Shown: positions 1 to 5,522 of the stretch, one piece after another
How the letters are laid out: each line of letters starts with the position of its first letter
Position numbering within the stretch: position 1 is the first letter of the stretch
Origin: UBA12088 sp964568345
GTDB lineage: Bacteria > Patescibacteriota > Minisyncoccia > Phycocordibacterales > UBA12088
Reading direction: 5' to 3'
NCBI GenBank assembly: GCA_964568345.1
Contig: CAZMPG010000044.1
Span: 1 to 7,435, forward strand
Length of the DNA: 7,435 nt
Notes under the pieces: generated by a model
Told to the model about the DNA's origin: nothing
Databases searched by the model: none
Seen by the model: the letters and a program-made list of their open reading frames with translations, nothing else
Position numbers and translations under genes: made by a program

Positions 1-4
1 TGCT

Positions 5-185
5 TTACACACCCTCCCCCACCGGCAGCTCCACCGTGAACGTACTCCCCTTCCCGACACCGGGCGAGGAGACGTGTATCCACCCATTGTGCGCCTTGAT
101 GATCTCACGGGCGATGTAGAGCCCCAAGCCGGTGCCGTTACGTAGGTGACATTGCTGTACACTCGTTACACCGAAACAGCAGTGG
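5..185 (-). pseudogene. Decayed 3' fragment of a sensor histidine kinase
   Basis: Only the end of the ATP-binding (HATPase_c) domain is present. The G2-box NGTGLGLYIARE is followed by a typical kinase ending, and the frame stops with TAA at 5-7. Upstream of the G2 box the open frame no longer resembles a kinase. The next frame reads FRCNECTAMSPT, which fits the F-box-to-G2 linker of such kinases if one extra base near position 140 is removed; I infer a frameshift there. The HisKA domain, the phosphorylated His and the N box are all absent. The only upstream start in the open frame is a TTG at 211 with no ribosome site, lying inside a terminator hairpin, so translation is unlikely. The last 55 bases recur at 7381-7435, so this is probably a truncated duplicate. 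The kinase-tail identity is firm; the exact 5' limit of homology is not. Confidence 0.75.
12..66. repeat. Direct repeat copy 1 (histidine-kinase tail)
   Basis: Bases 12-66 match 7381-7435 in the same orientation at 53 of 55 positions. The two differences (56 and 58) fall in a single codon, GTC here and ATT there (Val versus Ile). The match stops at 12, where the two reading frames end differently. The right copy is cut by the window edge, so the true repeat is longer than can be seen. Confidence 0.9.
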
Positions 186-194
186 GTGCGTGTA

Positions 195-232
195 TGAGAA
201 AGCGCCAGCAATGCAATCGATCGCTGGCGCCT
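195..232 (-). terminator. Intrinsic terminator after the ArgA-like gene
   Basis: Arms 223-232 and 200-209 form a 10-bp stem (core GCGCCAGC/GCTGGCGC, one G-U pair near the base) around a 13-nt loop. On the minus strand the stem runs into TTTCTC. It starts 8 bases past the stop of the ArgA-like gene, as expected for an operon end. The T-run is short, so efficiency may be modest. Confidence 0.65.
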
Positions 233-239
233 AACTACT

Positions 240-1217
240 TCAGGGGAGTTGCAGCTCCCACAACCGTCTATTGCTCTTCTGCCTCACAAACCCTCGCCTG
301 AGGAACCACGGTTGAATACCAATGAGCGCCGGCGCTCGGTGCTCATTGAGTGTGATCCTCCGCATGTGACGTGACGATGCTTCATCAAGCACGTACTGCA
401 CCAACCGGTCGAGTGCCTCGGAAGCGATGAACTCCTCTGAGTGCGCGAGGTATTCCATTTTACACACATCACCGTTCCATGACGTGACCACGACCGCATG
501 AACATTCCTATCAACCGAAAACACCCTCGTGTCATGCAGATGGCCCACAACCACCTCCTCAGAGATCGATGGATCAATCGAAACGCGAATAATGGTAGCG
601 ACTGCTACCGCATCTTCCGGTAGCGCACCCCGCACTTCCTTGTAAGGCGGGATGGTGCCATACACCATAGTGCCGCGTCCCTTGTTGGTGAGAAACTCTT
701 CGAGGAGCGCACCATCGCGTCGTATGTTGACGAAGTGGATACGTTGGACTCCCTGCACGCACAAACCCACCGCCATTTTGACATAGGACCGCATTGTGCC
801 TGAGAGGTATCCCTCCTCGAGCGCCCGCATCCCCTCCTCTGCAGTGAATTCGCGCACAAGGCCGTTACGCCCAAATACGCCATCACCCTGGCACAGGAAA
901 AAGAGTTTTGCCACCCCACACTGCAGAGCGGTAGATTCGACAGCATCGGCAGACGTGAGCACCCGTGCCTCAACGCCACGCCGCCACACACGCTGTGCGA
1001 AGGAATCGGCACCGGTGCCGCTACAGGCAAGTATGATGGGTATACCCGAGTACTTGAGTAGGGCAACATCGTTGATGAGCGATGCCACACGGCACTCATG
1101 CGTACATCCCGCAACATCAAGGTACACCATTGTCAGCCGTTCCCTCCACGTCGCCAGAGCCCCAAGCGCTTCTCGAAGCATTTCAACACCGTTGATGCTA
1201 CTGTTCACGTGAATCAC
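240..1217 (-). CDS. ArgA-like N-acetylglutamate synthase homologue (amino-acid kinase + GNAT), divergent
   Basis: The 325-residue protein has the order of classical N-acetylglutamate synthase: an amino-acid-kinase fold (about 28-185), then a GNAT domain (about 195-325). That enzyme acetylates glutamate with acetyl-CoA to start ornithine/arginine synthesis in the cytosol. Family marks are NDVALLKYSGIP (49-60), a KLFFL strand before GDGVF, FTAEE (124-128), and GVQRIHFVN followed by DGALLEEF and GTMV (156-185). The DGALL stretch favours ArgA over ArgB. The GNAT end keeps PWFLRRGF (303-310), like the WFxxRGF of ArgA. Oddities: the Lys-Gly-Gly motif reads YLDVAG, the glycine-rich loop is CSGTG, and the Q/RxxGxG acetyl-CoA loop is replaced by EEFIASEA (261-268). 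It is also about 120 residues shorter than E. coli ArgA (443). The start may be GTG 1217 or GTG 1208; the latter is better spaced from GGGGGTGA. It overlaps the upstream deacetylase gene by 11-20 bases, suggesting coupled translation. Fold assignment is firm; retained activity is doubtful. Confidence 0.75.
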   Translation of the reverse strand: MIHVNSSINGVEMLREALGALATWRERLTMVYLDVAGCTHECRVASLINDVALLKYSGIPIILACSGTGADSFAQRVWRRGVEARVLTSADAVESTALQCGVAKLFFLCQGDGVFGRNGLVREFTAEEGMRALEEGYLSGTMRSYVKMAVGLCVQGVQRIHFVNIRRDGALLEEFLTNKGRGTMVYGTIPPYKEVRGALPEDAVAVATIIRVSIDPSISEEVVVGHLHDTRVFSVDRNVHAVVVTSWNGDVCKMEYLAHSEEFIASEALDRLVQYVLDEASSRHMRRITLNEHRAPALIGIQPWFLRRGFVRQKSNRRLWELQLP

Positions 1218-2376
1218 CCCCAGTATTGCAGCAGAGACGTCTAACAGTGGCTACGTAACGCTCCACCACTTCTTCAGTGAAATATACGTCGCGGGCAAAC
1301 TCGTTTGGCCGGTGGGCCTGCTGGATACTCCCCACGCCGCAGATGACTGAATGAGATCCCGCGACATTGTATACCCCACCCTCGGTATTAAACGCGGTCG
1401 AACACGTGACGTGCCCACACATACGCTCTACTTCCTGCACCACAACCGTGTCCGGTGCAGTATACATAGGCGGCGTGGGTGCACGGCCATATCTGACTCG
1501 TACCCCAGCACCCTCGAGAAAGTCTTCGCCACCTGTAACAAATTGGGTGAAGGCATAGAAGATCTCGGACACATCTTGCCCTGGGATAGGACGAATATCA
1601 AGCTCAATACGGCAGTAGTCTGGAATGATGTTTTTTGCTGCACCATCGCCGGTTGTCACCACCCCGATGCTGAGTGTCGGATATGGAGGAGAGAGTCGTA
1701 TATCCCTGATTTCCCCGAGGAATCCCTTGAACTGCTGAATTCGCGCCAGAAGTAGCCGTAGCGCCTCGATCACGCTATGCCCTTCGTCGGGGCGTGAACT
1801 GTGGCCCCTCTTTCCCCGCAATTCGATCACCAGGTACATATACCCCTTATGAAGGTTAAAGGGACGCATATCGGAAGGTTCACCGATAATATACATATCA
1901 GCGACCTTACCCCTATCACGCACAAGTTTCTTTGCACCGATACAGCCAACTTCCTCATCGCTCGTACACACCAACCCGAAAGGGAGAACGATTTCTTCAG
2001 CGTCGATGCGGGAACCAGCAACCATTGCGATTGCAAGAAAACCCTTCATGTCACAGACCCCCATACCAAACCATCGGTCTCCCACCCTCGTGAGTTGCAG
2101 TGGTTTAGTGTTCCACTCACCAGTGTCGAAGGGAACCGTGTCCATGTGTCCCGCAAGTGCCAGCCGAAGGTTGGCGCCACCCTTCCGGGCTATAACATTT
2201 ACCTTGCGAACGCCATGCAGTTGATACCTATGGTACTCCACGGCGAAGCCGTGGTTGCTAAGGTAATCACCGATATATTCACCGATCTCGATTGTAGATT
2301 CACGACTCACCGTATTCATTGCAACGAGCCTTTGAAGCACGGCGATAACCTCTTTACTCTCACCCACCCGTATCAC
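1198..2376 (-). CDS. argE: ArgE-like N-acetyl-amino-acid deacetylase (M20 metallopeptidase family)
   Basis: The 392-residue protein matches acetylornithine deacetylase and its relatives, which release acetate from N2-acetylornithine in the cytosol using two metal ions. All metal ligands are visible: His77 and Asp79 in GHMDTVP, Asp109 in CDMKG, the Glu pair 141-142 in SDEEVG (first is the general base), Glu166 in GEPSD, and His355 near the C-terminus. The dimerisation-domain motif GHSSRPDEGHSVIEAL (191-206) is very close to the ArgE form and contains the His that reaches the partner's active site. Length is normal for ArgE (about 380). The start is GTG at 2376, preceded by a near-perfect GGAGGTGA. 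It follows a terminator and a fresh promoter and overlaps the ArgA-like gene at its 3' end. M20 substrates vary, so succinyl-diaminopimelate or another N-acyl amino acid cannot be excluded. The enzyme looks catalytically complete. Confidence 0.85.
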   Translation of the reverse strand: MIRVGESKEVIAVLQRLVAMNTVSRESTIEIGEYIGDYLSNHGFAVEYHRYQLHGVRKVNVIARKGGANLRLALAGHMDTVPFDTGEWNTKPLQLTRVGDRWFGMGVCDMKGFLAIAMVAGSRIDAEEIVLPFGLVCTSDEEVGCIGAKKLVRDRGKVADMYIIGEPSDMRPFNLHKGYMYLVIELRGKRGHSSRPDEGHSVIEALRLLLARIQQFKGFLGEIRDIRLSPPYPTLSIGVVTTGDGAAKNIIPDYCRIELDIRPIPGQDVSEIFYAFTQFVTGGEDFLEGAGVRVRYGRAPTPPMYTAPDTVVVQEVERMCGHVTCSTAFNTEGGVYNVAGSHSVICGVGSIQQAHRPNEFARDVYFTEEVVERYVATVRRLCCNTGGDSREQ

Positions 2377-2424
2377 AGGTCACCTCCCTACAGAGAATAT
2401 TCAATGAACATTAAACCTGTGCAT

Positions 2425-2453
2425 ACCATACCACATAGATGAGTGTTTGTAAA
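2425..2453 (-). promoter_or_regulatory. Promoter for the argE-argA-like pair
   Basis: On the minus strand, TTTACA (2453-2448) is followed by a 17-base spacer ending TGG and then TATGGT (2430-2425), giving an extended -10. The -35 box sits in the T-run of the preceding terminator. Predicted transcription starts near 2418, leaving about 40 bases of leader before the GTG. The -10 has 4 of 6 consensus bases. Confidence 0.5.
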
Positions 2454-2482
2454 AAGGGGGACAACAGCGTATTGTGTCCCCC
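2451..2482 (-). terminator. Strong intrinsic terminator after the 201-residue gene
   Basis: GGGGGACA and TGTCCCCC (2482-2475 and 2463-2456) make a perfect 8-bp GC-rich stem with an 11-base loop. On the minus strand it is followed at once by TTTTT. It lies about 24 bases past the stop of the 201-residue gene and separates the acetyltransferase-racemase unit from the deacetylase unit. Confidence 0.85.
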
Positions 2483-2506
2483 TCCACGATACACCACCGG
2501 ATACCC

Positions 2507-3112
2507 TCACTCGGTAATCCACCAATACGTGCCCTCTGCGGAGAAGAGCACGACCTCCACCAGGAAATCAGGCATTGTCCTCCGCGCAAGGCGAAGGAGC
2601 CCCCGTTGTTGCTCTTCGTAGAATGCGGGCAAAATATTGAGAGCGCTCTTAAAACCCATTCGCTGTTTGCGGAGCGTCAAACCGACATCCAGGAGTGCAC
2701 ACGTGGGATCGCCATTGTGGCACGTGAGCGGTATGCCCGAGCAGTGCCACTTCCTGGAACCATTACCATTGAACCGCGCCCGTTTCTTCGCGGGGAGTCC
2801 TTTCAGGATCTCCAATGCCTCAAAAGCATCATCGAACACCTCCGACTCCCTGAGGTGGAAATCCGGCATAGGATCAAAATTGACGACGGGGAGGTGTCGC
2901 TCACGTTCGTTGACATCTTCAATGCTATGCACATCATCAACGAACAGGAGTGAGTGATCTCCTGGTTGCCATACCTCACGGGCAACCCTCTGGCCAACCT
3001 GTGACCAGGTGGTCGGTCCCTTGGCTAGGTAGAAGTGACCAGACTCAACAATTCTCCCCTGTTTTCGGATGATGGAAACATCACCATCCGCCACCACAGG
3101 CTCTGTGCCCAT
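2507..3112 (-). CDS. Conserved-looking hypothetical protein, 201 residues
   Basis: I do not recognise this family. The start is supported by GGAGGT (3123-3118) five bases before the ATG. The protein looks soluble, with no signal peptide or membrane segment. Features: a hydrophobic acidic stretch GDHSLLFVDDVHSIEDVNE (51-69), then VVNFDPMPDFH (76-86), an acidic helix (about 88-104), a basic patch AKKRARF (108-114), a Cys/His-rich stretch with His123, Cys124, Cys131, His132 and Cys138, and a helical C-terminal part with an Arg-rich run (LLRLARR). The Cys/His cluster could bind metal; GDHS and FDPMPDFH faintly recall metal hydrolase motifs but do not form a known set. It closes the transcription unit that contains the acetyltransferase and racemase and ends at a strong terminator. 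The minus-strand reading is preferred over a 159-codon plus-strand frame because of the ribosome site and the protein-like composition. Confidence 0.7.
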   Translation of the reverse strand: MGTEPVVADGDVSIIRKQGRIVESGHFYLAKGPTTWSQVGQRVAREVWQPGDHSLLFVDDVHSIEDVNERERHLPVVNFDPMPDFHLRESEVFDDAFEALEILKGLPAKKRARFNGNGSRKWHCSGIPLTCHNGDPTCALLDVGLTLRKQRMGFKSALNILPAFYEEQQRGLLRLARRTMPDFLVEVVLFSAEGTYWWITE

Positions 3113-3171
3113 AGGATACCTCCGCTTTGGTCTCTAAAGACATGAAAGAACGTGGTGCAAAATCTACGGCA

Positions 3172-3187
3172 CACCACTCTAGTGGTG
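3172..3187 (-). other. Small hairpin ahead of the 201-residue gene
   Basis: CACCAC-TCTA-GTGGTG is a 6-bp stem with a 4-base loop. It lies in the racemase/201-residue intergenic gap, just past the predicted transcription start of the weak promoter at 3189-3217. No T-run follows, so it is not a terminator. It may be a 5' stabilising element or chance. Confidence 0.35.
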
Positions 3188-3188
3188 C

Positions 3189-3217
3189 ATAGTACTGTAC
3201 ATCCCTCCGCTCATCAA
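3189..3217 (-). promoter_or_regulatory. Possible internal promoter for the 201-residue gene
   Basis: TTGATG (3217-3212), a 17-base spacer and TACTAT (3194-3189) occur on the minus strand in the 122-base gap after the racemase gene. Each box has 4 of 6 consensus bases. No terminator separates the racemase from this gene, so read-through is equally likely. Confidence 0.3.
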
Positions 3218-3234
3218 CATGTTCACCACGTCCG

Positions 3235-3960
3235 CTACGTGGTGTCGCTTTTTTGCGTCGCGTACGCGAGCGACTCCTCGGCCGCAATGACAATCGTATC
3301 AAAGATTGGCCTTGCGATACTGTTTTTGTGAGTGACAAGGGGGAGCTCGGTACATCCAAGTATAATCGCTTCCACACCATCATTGTGCACCATTCGTTCC
3401 ATAATCTTTTGCAGAGCTTGTGAATCAGTGCCTGTGTGGGTGCCCGACATTACGTGGAGAATGATGGTGTTGAGAGTCTTCTGCTCATCCTCACTCGCGG
3501 TCACAACCACCGTACCGACCTTCCCTAGACTTTCACGGTACAGACCAAGCTCGCGCGTGCTCTGAGATGAAAGCAGACCAACCTTCTTGTACCCCTCTGC
3601 CTCGACCCGCTCTGCAGTTTTATCTGGAAGGCTCAGTATGGGTATAGAAACCGCACCCTGCATCTCACTCAGAAAATAGTGAACTGTGTTGCATGCAATG
3701 ATGATGAAATCGCTCCCGGCGCCTTCCAAGCGGCGCACACCGTCGAGAAGTTGTCCTTTCACTTTTTCTTCATCGACAAAACCCGTTTCATCAAAACCTT
3801 CGAGCGGAAGGTTGTAAATAAACATCGGTGGATAGTCTGTATCCTGTGTAGCATTGTACTTCTCCTGGGCGACTTCTACGATCTTGGCGTACACGTTGAC
3901 GCTCGCGAGAGGCCCCATGCCGCCCAATATCCCGATTGTCTTGTATTTCTGATTGAGCAT
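3235..3960 (-). CDS. Aspartate/glutamate racemase family protein
   Basis: The 241-residue protein belongs to the cofactor-independent Asp/Glu racemase superfamily, which inverts the alpha carbon of acidic amino acids with two cysteines acting as acid and base. The N-terminal IGILGGMGPLAS (9-20) is the family signature. The cysteine pair is present: Cys90 in IACNTVHYF and Cys203 in LGCTELPL. Length (about 230-240) is that of RacX/YgeA-type aspartate or broad-specificity racemases, shorter than MurI glutamate racemase (about 260-270), and GGMGP is typical of the former. It acts in the cytosol, supplying D-Asp or D-Glu for the wall or another use. The ATG at 3960 has no obvious ribosome site, unlike its neighbours, so the gene may depend on coupling or an unusual initiation. 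It follows the acetyltransferase after a 78-base gap containing a perfect palindrome. The exact substrate cannot be read from the sequence. Confidence 0.88.
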   Translation of the reverse strand: MLNQKYKTIGILGGMGPLASVNVYAKIVEVAQEKYNATQDTDYPPMFIYNLPLEGFDETGFVDEEKVKGQLLDGVRRLEGAGSDFIIIACNTVHYFLSEMQGAVSIPILSLPDKTAERVEAEGYKKVGLLSSQSTRELGLYRESLGKVGTVVVTASEDEQKTLNTIILHVMSGTHTGTDSQALQKIMERMVHNDGVEAIILGCTELPLVTHKNSIARPIFDTIVIAAEESLAYATQKSDTT

Positions 3961-4001
3961 AGGAATGCTTGATTAGGTGATCATTTTTAAAAGAAGGTTG
4001 T

Positions 4002-4033
4002 AAAAATGGTAGCGGGATGCTCGAGCATCCCGC
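4002..4033 (-). terminator. Perfect-palindrome hairpin between acetyltransferase and racemase genes
   Basis: Bases 4012-4033 form a perfect 22-base palindrome centred on CTCGAG, giving a 9-bp stem and 4-base loop six bases past the acetyltransferase stop. On the minus strand a T5 run (4006-4002) follows after 5 bases. That spacing is wider than ideal, so it may be a leaky terminator or an mRNA-stabilising element. Confidence 0.5.
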
Positions 4034-4038
4034 CCCTA

Positions 4039-4701
4039 TCACCGTGCAAACGTGAATCCGTGATCTCGGTGCACTGCAATGCCTACAAATCCTTCACGGA
4101 GATACGTCGCAAACATGGTCGAAGTCTCTCCATACATCTGCTGCCCGTCAAACGATGCGGGAATGGTGCGGTACTCCGTACTCGTCGTCTCAACGTGGTT
4201 TAGTTTCTTCGCGAGGATCACCCTAGGGCTGGCTATTGAGTTCGGCCCGTAGAATTTCTCGCGGTACCCGATGATGCGATACCCTTGCCCAAACATGAGC
4301 CGTAGGCTTGGATAGTTGGTCACCCTAACGCTAAGATGTACCTCGTTTGCCCCCACGCCGAGTGCAAATGCCCATACGCTCCGCATAATGATTCGGCCAA
4401 GCCCCTGTGCTTGGAAATCTGGACGCACAGCGACTGCATACATGTAAGCGATGGGTTTTTTGAAACTGTACGGGATCTCGGGTATCTCCTGAAAGAGTAG
4501 CTGTGATTCCCCAACAATTTCACCTGTGTGCACATTGTACAAGATTAGGAGCACCCCATTCTCTTTCACCTTGTAGAGCTCGTGCATACTTATACCACGA
4601 TGACCTGCAAATGCGAGGTCATCAAGCGTCTTCAGTGCTGATACATCTGCGTACCTATTGGCAATACGCACGTCATAGTCGCCGTGGTTGATCTCTGACA
4701 T
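4039..4701 (-). CDS. GNAT-family N-acetyltransferase with C-terminal extension
   Basis: The 220-residue protein carries a GNAT fold that would move an acetyl group from acetyl-CoA to an amine. Motif A is complete: YMYAVAVRPDFQAQGLGRI (87-105), in which Q97xxGxG is the acetyl-CoA pyrophosphate loop. The following segment HLSVRVTNYPSLRLMFGQGYRI (122-143) is the usual strand-helix with the N-x-x-x-x-x-x-F-x-x-x-G-Y pattern. The core ends near 165; about 55 further residues form an unusual tail with no motif I know. The acceptor is not predictable; free amino acids, peptides and antibiotics are all possible. The ATG at 4701 has an AGGGGA-type site nine bases upstream. It is the first structural gene after the leader-peptide attenuator and so appears to be its direct target. 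The stop is followed by a palindrome and then the racemase gene. Confidence 0.85.
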   Translation of the reverse strand: MSEINHGDYDVRIANRYADVSALKTLDDLAFAGHRGISMHELYKVKENGVLLILYNVHTGEIVGESQLLFQEIPEIPYSFKKPIAYMYAVAVRPDFQAQGLGRIIMRSVWAFALGVGANEVHLSVRVTNYPSLRLMFGQGYRIIGYREKFYGPNSIASPRVILAKKLNHVETTSTEYRTIPASFDGQQMYGETSTMFATYLREGFVGIAVHRDHGFTFAR

Positions 4702-4733
4702 AGAGTATATCCCCTACCGTTAGTACAAAGAAC

Positions 4734-4807
4734 AAAAAACGGCTTTTTGAAGCCGTCTGTTGAGGTTCAAGGAGTGGCCTACTACGAACACCAACAGACG
4801 GTTTCAA
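4734..4807 (-). promoter_or_regulatory. Transcription attenuator: alternative antiterminator and terminator hairpins
   Basis: On the minus-strand transcript, arm 2 (4807-4792) pairs with arm 3 (4762-4747) over 16 positions with one A-C mismatch, including 10 uninterrupted pairs (CCGTCTGTTG/CAACAGACGG). Arm 3 also overlaps the 5' half of a terminator: ACGGCTT (4756-4750), loop CAAA, AAGCCGT (4745-4739), running into TTTTTT. The two hairpins cannot coexist. A short arm 1, GGTTTC (4853-4848), can pair with GAAACC (4805-4800) inside arm 2, giving the full 1:2, 2:3, 3:4 logic of classical amino-acid attenuators. Arm 2 lies inside the leader ORF, whose tandem stop codons sit in the loop. A ribosome reaching the stop would cover arm 2 and favour termination; one stalled near codons 14-15 would leave arm 2 free and favour read-through into the acetyltransferase gene. 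The pairing is seen; the regulation is inferred. Confidence 0.75.
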
Positions 4808-4862
4808 GCGCCATCGTACGACGGAGAATCGCAGATTGATATGTAGCGAAACCAGTTATCAT
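4782..4862 (-). CDS. Putative leader peptide, 26 residues
   Basis: A short frame begins with ATG at 4862, exactly 7 bases after the TATAAT box, so the transcript probably starts at this A and is translated without a 5' leader. It ends with tandem TAG TAG stops. The only arginines are codons 14-15 (CGT CGT, 4823-4818), about 11 bases before the antiterminator arm, the spacing expected for a stall-controlled attenuator. Near the end it reads ETVCWCS; these Cys and Trp codons lie inside the arm, where a stall would block rather than free it. The sense amino acid is therefore more likely Arg, although two codons is a weak run. A shorter start at codon 17 is possible but lacks a ribosome site. Confidence 0.55.
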   Translation of the reverse strand: MITGFATYQSAILRRTMALETVCWCS

Positions 4863-4868
4863 ACCCAC

Positions 4869-4897
4869 ATTATACCAACAGGCCATAGCAACGTCAA
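4869..4897 (-). promoter_or_regulatory. Strong sigma70-type promoter of the leader-acetyltransferase unit
   Basis: TTGACG (4897-4892), a 17-base spacer and a perfect TATAAT (4874-4869) lie on the minus strand, with a predicted start at A4862. It is the best promoter in the window, and its -35 box is embedded in the T-rich run of the preceding terminator. Confidence 0.82.
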
Positions 4898-4933
4898 ACA
4901 AACAGGAGGGGGATATCAGACTTCCTCCTCCTG
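4895..4933 (-). terminator. Intrinsic terminator after the 147-residue gene
   Basis: CAGGAGGAGG (4933-4924) can pair with CCCCCTCCTG (4912-4903), with one mismatch, around an 11-base loop, followed on the minus strand by TTTGTTTG. It starts about 17 bases past the stop of the 147-residue gene. The interrupted T-run makes it a moderate terminator. Confidence 0.55.
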
Positions 4934-4949
4934 TATCGCCGTGCGCGTA

Positions 4950-5393
4950 TCAACCGCACGTATCGTAGAATGTCCCTTGCTCCTTCGCCGCCTCGAGGAA
5001 CTCGTCCCATCCGCGCTGGGAGAAGGTGAGCACCCCTCGCTCTTTGCAACAGGGGCTCGGCCGCATACGTACGGCGATTTCCCCGTCGATGAGCGCCACC
5101 TGCACTTCATAGGCACACATACGCGTACCGTCAAACTGCCTCTCACGCAGGCCGTGCAGAAATCGAAACCATGCCGCATCCTGTACGACGATACTCTCGT
5201 GGCCGAACATCTTAGACAACACACCAACATATCCCAGACGACGCGCAACGTAGACCGCGCCTCGATCCGATGAAAGGAGTGTGCCGTATGGGGGTGTTCT
5301 AAACTCGCCATCAAGGAATTGCGGCTGCTGCGCAACAAAAAACTCTCGTCGCGCCTCAAGCCACGGTGTCACCCGAACCACGCCTATCTTCAT
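4950..5393 (-). CDS. Hypothetical protein, 147 residues, with a DUF397-like C-terminal pattern
   Basis: I cannot assign a family with confidence. A longer frame begins at 5456, but its first codon lies upstream of the promoter at 5453-5425, so the ATG at 5393 is chosen; it has GGAGG five bases upstream and follows a predicted transcription start near 5418. The protein begins MKIGVVRVTPWLEARREFF, with no signal peptide or membrane segment, and carries a central region rich in Arg and aromatics. The C-terminal third, from DGEIAVRMR (103-111) through VLTFSQRGWDEFLEAAKEQG (121-140), has the spacing of small DUF397 domains (vRdS... vLtFs..eW..Fl...k.G), which in actinobacteria accompany XRE regulators. 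The resemblance is by eye only and may be chance. It forms a one-gene unit between argS and the attenuator, with its own promoter and terminator. Confidence 0.7.
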   Translation of the reverse strand: MKIGVVRVTPWLEARREFFVAQQPQFLDGEFRTPPYGTLLSSDRGAVYVARRLGYVGVLSKMFGHESIVVQDAAWFRFLHGLRERQFDGTRMCAYEVQVALIDGEIAVRMRPSPCCKERGVLTFSQRGWDEFLEAAKEQGTFYDTCG

Positions 5394-5424
5394 CGCAACC
5401 TCCACCAAACGAAAGCCTGCTCCA

Positions 5425-5453
5425 TTTGTACTCCCTGTTGCGGATAGTGTCAA
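5425..5453 (-). promoter_or_regulatory. Promoter of the 147-residue gene
   Basis: A perfect TTGACA (5453-5448), a 17-base spacer and TACAAA (5430-5425) lie on the minus strand, directly after the T-run of the argS terminator. The expected start near 5418 leaves about 25 bases of leader holding the GGAGG site. Confidence 0.75.
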
Positions 5454-5483
5454 CAAAAAACGCGCCCGACAGGGGGCGCGTTT
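5454..5483 (-). terminator. Intrinsic terminator after argS
   Basis: CGCGCCC and GGGCGCG (5480-5474 and 5467-5461) form a perfect 7-bp stem, extended by three A-T pairs, with a 6-base loop. A TTTTTT run follows on the minus strand. It lies about 40 bases past the argS stop. Confidence 0.88.
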
Positions 5484-5522
5484 CTCGCGGTGAGCAAGTA
5501 GAAGGTATCCGATGCAATCAAG

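Noticed and set aside
5..211. Expressed 68-residue protein from the kinase remnant
   Set aside because: The only start is a TTG inside a terminator hairpin with no ribosome site, and the N-terminal part is not kinase-like.
1801..2442. Plus-strand open frame of 213 codons
   Set aside because: It is antisense to the clearly identified ArgE-like gene and is a shadow of its codon bias.
2474..2953. Plus-strand open frame of 159 codons
   Set aside because: It lies antisense to the 201-residue gene, which has a ribosome site and a matching terminator; the plus frame has neither.
2507..3112. Ureohydrolase (arginase/agmatinase) identity from GDHS and FDPMPDFH
   Set aside because: The required manganese-binding Asp/His motifs are not present in order, and the protein is too short.
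4734..4862. T-box riboswitch
   Set aside because: No T-box sequence or specifier stem I is seen; a leader ORF with tandem stops explains the layout better.
4836..5273. Plus-strand open frame of 145 codons across the promoter and 147-residue gene
   Set aside because: No ribosome site, and it runs antisense through a consensus promoter and terminator.
5394..5456. Upstream extension of the 147-residue gene to a 168-residue protein
   Set aside because: The extension contains a TTGACA-17-TACAAA promoter, and an ATG with GGAGG at correct spacing lies downstream at 5393.
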